64,000 nucleotides of DNA, from NCBI RefSeq assembly GCF_007625075.1, contig NZ_QMIE01000001.1, forward strand, positions 186,001 to 250,000, written 5' to 3'. Shown piece after piece: positions 15,856-24,073 of the stretch. The notes beneath the pieces were generated by a model. That model was not told the DNA's origin. It saw only the letters and a program-made list of their open reading frames with translations, and did not search any database. Position 1 is the stretch's first letter. The number at the start of each line of letters is the position of its first letter. A program made the position numbers and the translations under genes. This stretch comes from Oceanidesulfovibrio indonesiensis (lineage in GTDB: Bacteria; Desulfobacterota; Desulfovibrionia; Desulfovibrionales; Desulfovibrionaceae).

Positions 15856-17790
15856 TTACAGTCCCCCGCCGATCATGAGTAGAATGAGCATGATAGCCGC
15901 ACCGTTGACCCATCCGGTGAGCCGCGATTCGCCGAACAGGCTCTCCAGGTAATAGTTCGCAGCGCTCGGCGTAATGGCGTTGCGCAGGGGGCCGCGGTAG
16001 GCGTTGACGTCGTCGGGCATCTGGGCGCCTGAGAGGTAGGGACCGGTGGTCCGTTCCTTGCCCGCGCGCTTGAACGACATGATGGCGAGCAGGCCGCCGC
16101 CGACAGCAATGACGAAGAGCGGCACCACAGGGAATATGCCCTTGGCGTTCGACAGAATGCCGCCTGTGGTCTCGAACGGCGTCGCGTACGTCGCCATGGG
16201 GAAGACCGAGGTCAGCTGGTTGATCGAGGGGAGGATGAGATCGGAGTATATCCACGGTGCGAAGAATGAAAGGATGAACGCGCCGCAGACCAGACCCAGA
16301 AGCGGTGCGCGCGTGAGCAACGGCTGCTTCTCGATTTCGATCTTGTCGCCCAGAGGGTAGCTCATGAAGATGCCGGCCCAGCGCGCCCAGTAGAGCACGG
16401 TGAGTGCGCTGCCCACGGCGAGCATGATGACGATGAGCATGCTGTTGGCGGCGGCCTCGATGGCCATCCACTTGCCCAGCAGCACACCGAAAGGCGGCAG
16501 GATCATGGTCAGCGAGCCGAGCACAGCGAAGATCGCCGTCAGCGGCATCTTGGCGTACAGACCGCGCATGTCCTCAATATCCCGGCTTTCGATGCGTTGC
16601 TCGATGGTGCCCACGCAAAGGAACATGAGCGCCTTGGAGATGGCATGGAAGAGGATGAGGAACATGGCTGCGGCCATGGCGTCCGGCGTGTTCACGCCCG
16701 CACAGGCAATGATCAGGCCGAGGTTGCTCACAGTGGAGTAAGCGAGAATCTTCTTGCCGTTGGATTGGCCGATGGCCAGGGCTCCCGCGGCGAGGAAGGT
16801 GAACGCCCCTGCAATGGCCACCGCGTCGGAGAAGAACGTCCCCATGAACGCCGGCGAGAAGCGCAGAATGAGATATACGCCGGCCTTGACCATGGTGGAG
16901 GAGTGGAGCAGGGCCGAGGTGGGCGTGGGAGCAACCATGGCGCCCAGCAGCCAGCTCTGGAAGGGCAGTTGCGCCGCCTTGGTGAAGCCGGCGAGGCACA
17001 AGAGGCCGAAAGGAACGAGGAAGAATGCTGTTTGCGGAGCCTCGCGAATGACCTCCTGCATGTCCAGGGTGCCCAGACCGAGGTAGATCCACACGATGGC
17101 CGCCAGCAGGGCCACGCCGCCCAGGCTGTTCATCCACAACGCCCGAATCGCGTTGGACTTGGCGATGTCGGTGAGGTCGTGGCGGATGAGCAGGAACGAA
17201 CACAGGGTGGTGACCTCGAAGAAGAAGTAGAAATGCGCGAAGCTGTTTGTGAGAACCAGGCCGTTCATCGCACCCAGGAAAAGCAGGAGCACGGCGAAGA
17301 ACTGGGGCTGCCGCGACTCGTGCAAATGTTGGTGCTCTTCGTGGTTCTTCATGTACGGCAGCGCATGGATCACGATAACCGAGCCGACGATGGACACCAC
17401 CGCGACCATGAGCATCGACAGGGAGTCGCCAACGAACAGGGGCGCCTGATGCCCGTGGTCCACGAGGAAGAGTTCGAGGACCGTGAGCAATAGCAGCTGC
17501 ACGATGGCGAATATCGTGATGAGCGTGTGCCGAGTCCTGAGACCGATGCCCAGGAACACGAACAGCAAGACGAAGTCCAGGATAGTGATGAGCGGACTGA
17601 AGTCCATGCCCAGTAATCCTGGGGCCACAGCGAATGGCGCATGCGAGAAAAGGGCAAGCGATGCGCCGGCGAGGAGGGCTCCTGCGACCAGCACGATGAG
17701 CACCCGAATCGCGTTCGCTCTGAGGAAATACAGACCCAGAGCAGCGATGAAGGGAGCCACCACGAGGACGAAGAGGAGGGTATCGAGCAT
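15856..17790 (-). CDS. echA: Ech hydrogenase antiporter-like subunit EchA (NuoL-like)
   Basis: The largest membrane subunit (644 residues, about 14-17 predicted membrane segments), related to NuoL and Mrp antiporter subunits. The core carries TKAAQLPFQSWLLGAM and LHSSTMVKAGVYL, with the transmembrane lysine and conserved histidine of the ion-translocating channel. It is the first gene of the echABCDEF operon. Upstream lies 424 bases of AT-richer non-coding DNA that must hold the promoter. Confidence 0.94.
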   Translation of the reverse strand: MLDTLLFVLVVAPFIAALGLYFLRANAIRVLIVLVAGALLAGASLALFSHAPFAVAPGLLGMDFSPLITILDFVLLFVFLGIGLRTRHTLITIFAIVQLLLLTVLELFLVDHGHQAPLFVGDSLSMLMVAVVSIVGSVIVIHALPYMKNHEEHQHLHESRQPQFFAVLLLFLGAMNGLVLTNSFAHFYFFFEVTTLCSFLLIRHDLTDIAKSNAIRALWMNSLGGVALLAAIVWIYLGLGTLDMQEVIREAPQTAFFLVPFGLLCLAGFTKAAQLPFQSWLLGAMVAPTPTSALLHSSTMVKAGVYLILRFSPAFMGTFFSDAVAIAGAFTFLAAGALAIGQSNGKKILAYSTVSNLGLIIACAGVNTPDAMAAAMFLILFHAISKALMFLCVGTIEQRIESRDIEDMRGLYAKMPLTAIFAVLGSLTMILPPFGVLLGKWMAIEAAANSMLIVIMLAVGSALTVLYWARWAGIFMSYPLGDKIEIEKQPLLTRAPLLGLVCGAFILSFFAPWIYSDLILPSINQLTSVFPMATYATPFETTGGILSNAKGIFPVVPLFVIAVGGGLLAIMSFKRAGKERTTGPYLSGAQMPDDVNAYRGPLRNAITPSAANYYLESLFGESRLTGWVNGAAIMLILLMIGGGL

Positions 17791-18214
17791 ACCGTCTCCG
17801 TAACGCTAGAGGGTGGTGGTAAAACGAACCCCGGCGAAACGGGTCAAACGGCACCCGATAAGCCGGGTAGGCCAATTCAGAACATCCGGCTGTGGACAAT
17901 GCCCTGAGAAGGCCGATCTGTCAATATTTCACGGCAGGGGCATATATCCCTTCTATATTTACAATAACACTAGGAATTGGCGCTAATTAGGCGTATGCGA
18001 TATTTTTCACAAAGTCCAGTTTTTTAGACGGGATAGTGCGTTTCTGGATATCGGAGAATGTCTTCCTGCAGGAAATGCAGGCAGGAAAAGCAAACCTTAA
18101 TGGCATGCTCTCGGCAAAATCCGTTCGGAAGCGGGTAAGCCGAAAAATGAAAGACGATATAATGGGTGGTGTCTGTCTATAAATAAGGTAAATCAGCTAT
18201 AGGCGCAATGCGTG
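17791..18214. other. Intergenic region upstream of echA
   Basis: No gene is seen here. It is AT-richer than its surroundings between about 17935 and 18030. On the minus strand a TTGACA-like box (complement of 17919-17924) and CATTGT (complement of 17896-17901), 17 bases apart, could form a sigma70-type promoter for ech; the -10 match is poor. No terminator was identified for the gene to the right (18215-18886). Confidence 0.4.
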
Positions 18215-18886
18215 TCAGGGCTCCAGCACAAAGCTTCCGGAAAACCGGGGGCCCTCGCGATACGAAGGGCGGTGGCCGCTTGGCGGCGGATAGCCAGGAT
18301 ACGGGGCCGTCGGCCTGACCGGCCGTGAAAATTCGGGGGAGCTGAAGTGGCGCTGGTAGCGTTCTCCAAAATAGGGCGCTGAATTGGGCGGAGGTGGAGT
18401 GCGTTTCCAGTCACTTGCGTGACGGTCGGCAGGGTACCCGCCATAGCCGCGCGAAGTACGGCCCCGGGAGGTGTCCTGCGAGTAGTGCCCGGGCGGATAC
18501 CCGCGGCTATCGATGCTTCCGGAGCGCCCGTACCCGTAGGATCCGGGCGGGGGAGGCGGCGGAGCGCCGCGATAGGCCCGGGGAGCGGGACGCGGGGTTT
18601 TGCGCAGTTTACCCGCGGAACCGGCCGGCAGAACAATCACCGGGCGCGAGGGGGAGCGCCGGACGTAGCGTGGGCCGTGCACGTAGCCGAAATGTACGGC
18701 GCTGCTCGATGACGTGTACACACGCTCGAACATGGAGAGCGGCGCGTAGGTGGAGAAGCCGACGCCAACATTGCCTGTGGAGAATCCCACGCCGACGGAC
18801 ATGGAGGCACGCGCAGGCAGCGCAGCGAGGCACAAGCCCACGGCGATCAGGACGCCGAGAATGCAGGGAGTGCAGAAGCGGGCCAT
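18215..18886 (-). CDS. Secreted Pro/Gly/Tyr-rich protein of unknown function
   Basis: A 223-residue protein starting MARFCTPCILGVLI after a good ribosome binding site (aaggag). A signal peptide ends near ALPARA-SM. A short repeat VGVGFSTGN/VGVGFSTYA follows (about residues 30-46). The rest is low complexity, rich in Arg, Pro, Gly, Ser and Tyr, with PPPPPPGSYGYG in the middle. No family is recognised. It lies between the two hydrogenase operons, transcribed in the same direction as both, but has its own spacing on each side. It is probably periplasmic or cell-surface and unstructured. Confidence 0.6.
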   Translation of the reverse strand: MARFCTPCILGVLIAVGLCLAALPARASMSVGVGFSTGNVGVGFSTYAPLSMFERVYTSSSSAVHFGYVHGPRYVRRSPSRPVIVLPAGSAGKLRKTPRPAPRAYRGAPPPPPPGSYGYGRSGSIDSRGYPPGHYSQDTSRGRTSRGYGGYPADRHASDWKRTPPPPNSAPYFGERYQRHFSSPEFSRPVRPTAPYPGYPPPSGHRPSYREGPRFSGSFVLEP

Positions 18887-19172
18887 GGGCAACTCCTTTT
18901 TCCGCTGCGGCGAGGCCGGACGGAACGACGCAAAGGTCGCGCAGTCTGGAGCGGGCGCACGCTTCAACCCGCATACTGGTTCAGACAGCCGCGCGTCTGA
19001 TTCGTGTTGTTCCGGTGTTGCCGCAAATTGGCGAGACCGGTTTAGCAATTCCATGGCAGGAGCCGGTCGTCTGCTCCGGCCATGCGACTGGTGTTGTCGG
19101 ATGTTCTTCTTGGCAACCCGTCATCTTCATGCATAAGAACGGCGGGCGGAACTGTCAAACGAACAGCACGCG

Positions 19173-19649
19173 CTATGGATACGGCTCGTACGTGTCCTGG
19201 GGGATACGCTGGAGTTCGCCGTCCTTCAGATACGGAACATGCGTGCGGCGGCGGATAACGTCACTGTCATTGCCAGGGAACTGCTGGCGGTAGTAGCCGC
19301 CGGAGCGGTCCCAGGTGCCGTTGGTCTCCATTTCCTGACGACGCCTCTTGATGCGCTCCACTTCCTCGGGGTCGGGGGTGGCGTTGCGTTCCCAGATGGC
19401 TTCCCACTCGGAGTCTTCTTGGTCGGATTCGGTCTCAGGGGAGGCAGCGCGTCCCGGCCGTTCAATGTGGTCGATGGGCGGAACCTCCCGGACAATCGGT
19501 CCTTCCGGCATGTCGAAACGACGCGCCGGCTGGGCTTCGTTCTCCTGCGCACGAACTGAGTAGGCGCCGGCGAACAGCGCAAAGAGGGCGGCCAGCAGAA
19601 GCATGCCGAGGCCGGTCGGCCTCCAGGGTCCACGGGGATTTCGCAGCAT
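19173..19649 (-). CDS. Secreted or anchored protein of unknown function
   Basis: A 158-residue protein starting MLRNPRGPWRPTGL, with one hydrophobic segment (MLLLAALFALFAGAYSV) that could be a signal peptide cleaved near VRAQ or a membrane anchor. The remaining part is highly charged, with many Glu and Arg residues (PDPEEVERIKRRRQEME) and a tyrosine-rich end. No family is recognised. It lies after the hydrogenase terminator, so it probably has a separate promoter. The frame upstream of the chosen ATG runs into that terminator. Confidence 0.55.
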   Translation of the reverse strand: MLRNPRGPWRPTGLGMLLLAALFALFAGAYSVRAQENEAQPARRFDMPEGPIVREVPPIDHIERPGRAASPETESDQEDSEWEAIWERNATPDPEEVERIKRRRQEMETNGTWDRSGGYYRQQFPGNDSDVIRRRTHVPYLKDGELQRIPQDTYEPYP

Positions 19650-19680
19650 GTTATGAACATACGCCCGGGGCGCGGCAAGG

Positions 19681-19718
19681 TCAAAAGAAAGAAGCCGCCT
19701 CCTGAAGAAGGAAGCGGC
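19681..19718 (-). terminator. Intrinsic terminator of the hydBGDA operon
   Basis: On the minus strand GCCGCTTCC and GGAGGCGGC (19710-19718 and 19694-19702) form a 9-base-pair stem with one G-U pair, followed by the T-rich TTCTTTCTTTT. It begins about 65 bases after the hydA stop codon. Confidence 0.85.
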
Positions 19719-19782
19719 CCCCCGATGGAGTGCGCAGCAGCCATTTTTGTCCACATTTGTGGACGAGTGGCGGCGTGTGTGG

Positions 19783-21231
19783 TTATGCTTTCCGGGACTC
19801 CCCGGCCTTGGGCTCCCGCACGAAGCGCACGCCGCGGCCACCCTCCTGACCGCTCATGTCGATGAGGTGGGTGGAGCAGGAAATGCATGGGTCGTAGGCC
19901 CGCACGAGCATGGAGAGGGTCAGCTCGATTTCGGCCTCGCTCTTGCCGGAGATGGTCGGCGTGAGCTCATCCAGGTCATGCTGGATGTTCGCGTGGTTCT
20001 GGTTGGTGGGGATCACGCAATCCGCGCGCACGATGCGGCCGTCATCGTCATACTCATAGGCATGGAAGAGCAGGCCGCGGGGAACCTCCACGGCGCCCAC
20101 GCCCTTGCCGGCGCGGGGTTCCACCTTGGGGTAGGGTTCGCGCTTGAGGCCCTTGGTCAGTAACCTGTCGATGTGCCGGATGGAGTCTTCCACCGAGTGT
20201 ACGACCTCAACGAGCTGGGCCAGATTGTTGAAGTACGGGTTGGTGGACATGGGGGTGAGGCCCACCTGGTCCGCCACCTTTCTGGCCAGGGGGTGGAGCA
20301 TGGCGTGGTTCAGGTTGTACCGCGCCAGAGCGCCCACCATGTACGACTGCTTCACGTTGCGCGCCCACTTGGCCGTGGAGTGGGGCACCATGTACTCCTT
20401 GGCCGTGTCCATATAGAAACGCGCGGGCTTGCGCTTGTCGTGGCTGGAGCCGATATCGCCCCAGTACAGCGGATACTCGGCTTCGGACACGAGGGCCACG
20501 TACTCCGTGGGCCGCTCGAAGTCCGGAAACTTCTCGCGCAGGGCGGCGAAGAGCTCGGCCGCGGCCTTGAGCTTGGGCACGGAGTCCTCAAGCTGTTTGC
20601 GGATGTCCTTGAGCTCCTCCGCGGTGGGCAGTTTGCCCATGCCGCCCGGGATGAGCCGCTGCGGATGGGTGGTGCGTCCGGATATGACGCGGCTGAACTC
20701 GTTGGCCAGCCTGTGCAGCGCGATGAGATTCTTGAGCTCCTTGGGATGGCTCTGGGCCAGGGGGATAACCGAGTCCACGTTCAGCAGGTCCGGCAGCACG
20801 AGGTAGCCCAGGTGCAGCAGGTGGCTTTGCATATTCTCGCCGTGCAGAGCCAGTTTGCGCAGCACGTGGGTCTGCTCCGAAGGCCGTATGGCCAGGGCTT
20901 CTTCAGTAGCTTGCAGGGAGGCGAGCTGGTGGCCGATGGAGCAGATGCCGCAGATGCGCGAGGTGATGTGGTGGATGTCGCGCCAGCTGCGGCCCAGCAC
21001 CATGGCTTCGAAGAAGCGTGGCGCTTCCGGCACCTCCCAGCGGCAGGTCTCGATCTTGTCGTTGTGGTCTATGGAAACCACGATATTGCCGTGTCCCTCC
21101 ACCCGGGTGAGGTGGTGGACGAATATCTGCTTGCCCTGCTTGTCCACGGATGCTTCCGAGGTGGGCGGCGGCGTCTCTTTGGGCGCGGTCGCCTTCTTGC
21201 CGGGCCTGGCGTTCTTGGGTGCGTCGTTCAT
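19783..21231 (-). CDS. hydA: Cytosolic [NiFe] hydrogenase large subunit (alpha)
   Basis: The 482-residue catalytic subunit of a group 3 (probably 3b) cytosolic [NiFe] hydrogenase. Nickel ligands are in RICGICSIGH (about residues 91-100) and DPCISCSTH near the end. About 27 residues follow the second motif, the usual cleavable tail, so a maturation protease encoded elsewhere is expected. The first 35 residues are a low-complexity Lys/Pro/Ala extension. The order hydB-hydG-hydD-hydA matches the archaeal sulfhydrogenase operon. Confidence 0.92.
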   Translation of the reverse strand: MNDAPKNARPGKKATAPKETPPPTSEASVDKQGKQIFVHHLTRVEGHGNIVVSIDHNDKIETCRWEVPEAPRFFEAMVLGRSWRDIHHITSRICGICSIGHQLASLQATEEALAIRPSEQTHVLRKLALHGENMQSHLLHLGYLVLPDLLNVDSVIPLAQSHPKELKNLIALHRLANEFSRVISGRTTHPQRLIPGGMGKLPTAEELKDIRKQLEDSVPKLKAAAELFAALREKFPDFERPTEYVALVSEAEYPLYWGDIGSSHDKRKPARFYMDTAKEYMVPHSTAKWARNVKQSYMVGALARYNLNHAMLHPLARKVADQVGLTPMSTNPYFNNLAQLVEVVHSVEDSIRHIDRLLTKGLKREPYPKVEPRAGKGVGAVEVPRGLLFHAYEYDDDGRIVRADCVIPTNQNHANIQHDLDELTPTISGKSEAEIELTLSMLVRAYDPCISCSTHLIDMSGQEGGRGVRFVREPKAGESRKA

Positions 21232-21255
21232 CTCGATACCTCTTTGGTTGCGCTT

Positions 21256-22005
21256 CTAGAGGGGGGCCTGGGTCCAGCCCAGATAGAGCCGCATGAGGTC
21301 CTGGGCTTCCTCGCGGCTGAAGCCGCCGATGTCTTCCATGACGTAGCGCGCGGCGTCCAGGTTGGCGTGGGGGGCGAGTCCGCGGCAGCCCCAGCAGGTG
21401 GCGCCTTCGGTCACGCAGCAGGCTTTGCAGCCGGCGCGGGACACGATGCCCAGGCACGGCCGGCCCAGGTCGTAGCGGCAGATGTTCCCCACTTCCTTGC
21501 ACTCCACGCACACGGGGTAGTCGGGTATCCAGGGCCGCTTGCCCAGGAGCAATTCCTTGGTCACGCGCAGGAACTCGCTGCGGTCGATGGGGCAGCCGTG
21601 CAGCTCGGCGTCCACCTTGACCACGGCGCCCACGGGACGGGCCGGGTAAGTGTCGTACCAGCGTGCGCGGTCGCCGTAGACCTGTGTGCGGTATATGGCC
21701 TCACTGTGGAAGTTCTTCAAGCAGTTGATGCCGCCGATGGTGGCGCATGCGCCGAGGGCCACGAGAAACGTGGATTGCTTGCGGATTTCCTTGACGCGGG
21801 CTTCGTCCTGCGGCCGGGTGATGGATCCTTCGATGAAGGCTATGTCGTAGGGCGGCTCATCGCCGGTCTTGACCTCGCGGAACGCGACGACCTCGATGTG
21901 TTCGAGCAGGTCGAGGAGCGTTTCTTCGAGGTTGGCTATCTGGAGCTGGTCGCCTTCGCATCCTGCGAAGTCGAAGAAGGCGACGCGGGGTTTGGCTTTT
22001 GCCAT
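21256..22005 (-). CDS. hydD: Cytosolic [NiFe] hydrogenase small subunit (delta)
   Basis: A 249-residue small subunit that carries electrons from the NiFe site through iron-sulfur clusters. Cluster ligands include GACATIGG, HGCPI, CVECKEVGNIC and the late GCKACC and CWGC groups. The first proximal motif, normally CxxC, reads C16-E-G-D19 (codon GAC at 21949-21951), so the usual second cysteine is Asp. This could be an Asp-coordinated cluster or reflect use of a different residue. It lies 36 bases after hydG and 24 before hydA. Confidence 0.9.
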   Translation of the reverse strand: MAKAKPRVAFFDFAGCEGDQLQIANLEETLLDLLEHIEVVAFREVKTGDEPPYDIAFIEGSITRPQDEARVKEIRKQSTFLVALGACATIGGINCLKNFHSEAIYRTQVYGDRARWYDTYPARPVGAVVKVDAELHGCPIDRSEFLRVTKELLLGKRPWIPDYPVCVECKEVGNICRYDLGRPCLGIVSRAGCKACCVTEGATCWGCRGLAPHANLDAARYVMEDIGGFSREEAQDLMRLYLGWTQAPL

Positions 22006-22041
22006 GAGGCTCCTCCTTGTCTTGGGCGCGGGCGCGCCCGG

Positions 22042-22878
22042 CTACAGCGCTTCCTTGAGCGGGGCGATCCTGTCGTAACGGAAGACCGGCCCTTCGATGC
22101 AGGAATTGAGACCGTTGATCTGGCAATGGCCGCATTTGCCGACGCCGCATTTCATGCGCCGTTCCAGGGAGACGTAGATGCGGTCCTGGGGGATGCATTT
22201 GTCTTCGCAGCCGGAGAGCACGAAGCGGTACATGACAGGCGGCCCCACCATGGCCACGTAGGTATTCTCGGGGTTGATGTCCACTTTGGGCAGCAGGGTG
22301 GTGATGACGCCGCAGTGGCCTTCCCAGCATTGGTCCGGCTGGTCCACGGTCTCCAGTATCTCCACGTCAGGGCGCTTGCCGAGCTCCATGATCTGATCGG
22401 TGAAGATGCGCTCGCGCGGGTTGCGGGTGCCCACCAGCACGATGATGCGGCCGAACTCGTCGCGGTGGCGCAGCTGATAGTGCAGCAGCGAGCGCAGGGG
22501 GATGTAGCCCAGGCCGCCGGCGATGAAGAGGGTGTCCTTGCCCATGAACTCCTGCACCGGGAAGAACGTCCCGTAGGGGCCGCGAATGCCGATGCGGTCG
22601 CCGGGCTCCAGTTCGTGGATGGCGTTGGTGACCGTGCCGGTCCGGCGTATGGCGAGCTCGAACTGCTTGGAGTCCGGCACCGGGGCCGAGGAGACGGAAA
22701 ATGGCGCCTCGCCCACGCCGTAGACAGAGACCATGATGAACTGGCCGGGTTTGTGGCCGAGCAGCGTGCCGTTGTCCGGCTCGAACACGAACAGGGAGAC
22801 GTGTTCCGACAGCTTTTCTTTGCGCTTCAGCGTAGCCGGGGTGGGCAGGTAGCTCGAGCGTTTCGGATCAAGCTTCAT
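22042..22878 (-). CDS. hydG: Hydrogenase FAD/NAD(P)-binding subunit (gamma)
   Basis: A 278-residue ferredoxin-reductase-type flavoprotein that connects the hydrogenase with NAD(P)H. FAD binding is marked by HKPGQF and IRGPYGTFFP, nucleotide binding by FIAGGLGYIPLRS, and a C-terminal [2Fe-2S] site by CGVGKCGHCQ plus a later Cys. The fold is like the PyrK/HydG electron-transfer subunit. The ATG giving MKLDPKRSS overlaps the end of hydB by 11 bases, so translation is coupled. Confidence 0.92.
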   Translation of the reverse strand: MKLDPKRSSYLPTPATLKRKEKLSEHVSLFVFEPDNGTLLGHKPGQFIMVSVYGVGEAPFSVSSAPVPDSKQFELAIRRTGTVTNAIHELEPGDRIGIRGPYGTFFPVQEFMGKDTLFIAGGLGYIPLRSLLHYQLRHRDEFGRIIVLVGTRNPRERIFTDQIMELGKRPDVEILETVDQPDQCWEGHCGVITTLLPKVDINPENTYVAMVGPPVMYRFVLSGCEDKCIPQDRIYVSLERRMKCGVGKCGHCQINGLNSCIEGPVFRYDRIAPLKEAL

Positions 22879-23917
22879 CGTAAGTCGCCTCCCACAATTC
22901 ATTGTACACGGCCTTAGGGTTGGCGATGCGCGAGGTGCACGCCCGCACGCAGCGTCCGCAGCCCACGCAGCCGAGTTCGCCAATCTTGTCGTAGATGTAT
23001 TTGCCTTTGCGGAAATAGCGGTGGCGGTACCGCTCCATGGCGTGCTCGCGGAAGTTGTGGTCGCCGGCCACCAGCGCGAACGAGGGCAGCATGCAGCCGT
23101 CCCATTCGCGGAAGCGTTTGCCCTTCTTGAGGTCCACGTCCACTTCCTCGCGCACGTCAAAGCAGTAGCAGGTGGGGCACACCGTGACGCAGGAGCCGCA
23201 GGAAAGGCAGTATTTGGAGTTGTTGCGCCAGATGGGCGATTCCCAGCTTTTGTCCAGCAGCCGCGGGGTTTCCTGCCAGGGGTATTTGAGCCCGCCCTGT
23301 TTGATGGAGCGCGCGCGCACGCGCAGGCGTTCGCGTTTGGCCGCCTCGCGCTCCATGCCCGTGGCCTGAGGCAGCGCGCCGGCCGCCAGAAGCAGCTCCT
23401 CGCCCGCGGTGGAGCCTACTTCCACATAAAAGGAACTCGGACTGATGCGAGTCCAGTAAAGGTCATAGCCCAGATCCACACGGTCGTACCCCATGGACGC
23501 CCAGAAGGACGTGGGCGCCACGCGCGAAGGCTCCAGCGCGAAGATCACCGTGTTCTGCCGGCGCGCAAGGTAGTTCACGTCCGGCTCTCCCATCTCCAGG
23601 AGCTGATCGAGCTGGTTGATGGCGCGCAGGTCGTAGGGATGCACGCCGAAGAGCAGCTGTTTCGGCGCATCCACAACGGGCTCGGCGCGCATGGTTTCCA
23701 TATCGAAGGATAGAGTGTCTTCCTTGGGAGGCAGGAAGAATCGTTTGAGTGAGTTGTAGGCGAGATCGTAATCCCAGGCGATCTCGGTCTCCGGCGTCCA
23801 CGCTATGAAATTGTAGAACCCGTCAGGGTCCTGCTCAGGCACATGGACGTCCAGTTCCCCGGCCCATTTCTCCAGGAGGCCAGGGATGTGTTCCATGGAC
23901 ACGGTGTAGGCAGTCAT
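22868..23917 (-). CDS. hydB: Hydrogenase iron-sulfur subunit (beta)
   Basis: A 349-residue subunit like the beta subunit of sulfhydrogenase and subunit A of anaerobic sulfite reductase. Two [4Fe-4S] motifs are visible: CLSCGSCVTVCPTC (about residues 236-249) and CVGCGRCVRAC (about 313-323). It is the first gene of the operon, with a good GGAGG site before MTAYTVSMEH. The complex probably exchanges electrons between H2 and NADP(H), and relatives can reduce polysulfide in vitro. The physiological direction cannot be read from sequence. Confidence 0.9.
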   Translation of the reverse strand: MTAYTVSMEHIPGLLEKWAGELDVHVPEQDPDGFYNFIAWTPETEIAWDYDLAYNSLKRFFLPPKEDTLSFDMETMRAEPVVDAPKQLLFGVHPYDLRAINQLDQLLEMGEPDVNYLARRQNTVIFALEPSRVAPTSFWASMGYDRVDLGYDLYWTRISPSSFYVEVGSTAGEELLLAAGALPQATGMEREAAKRERLRVRARSIKQGGLKYPWQETPRLLDKSWESPIWRNNSKYCLSCGSCVTVCPTCYCFDVREEVDVDLKKGKRFREWDGCMLPSFALVAGDHNFREHAMERYRHRYFRKGKYIYDKIGELGCVGCGRCVRACTSRIANPKAVYNELWEATYDEA

Positions 23918-23975
23918 GCCTTCCTCCAGGTGGTTGGACGTCGTAGTCGGTTACGATGATCTGGTGTTGTATCAT

Positions 23976-23995
23976 GTGGTAAAGTAAATGTAACC
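23976..23995. promoter_or_regulatory. Palindrome between hydB and the cation exchanger
   Basis: TGGTAA (23976-23981) and TAACCA (23990-23995) form an imperfect inverted repeat about 60 bases upstream of the hydB start, in an AT-rich patch of a 156-base divergent intergenic region. It could be an operator for either gene. No regulator family is assigned. Confidence 0.3.
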
Positions 23996-24073
23996 ATTGT
24001 GAATCTTTGAACGAGGTAGAATCCGCGCGGTCTCGCGGCCGTTCTGCCGAATTCCCTTCCAATCGCCGGACCC

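Noticed and set aside
20173-22917. 914-codon open frame on the + strand
   Set aside because: It is wholly antisense to hydA, hydD and hydG, which have clear motifs. Long antisense frames are expected from GC-rich codon bias, and the translation is low-complexity.
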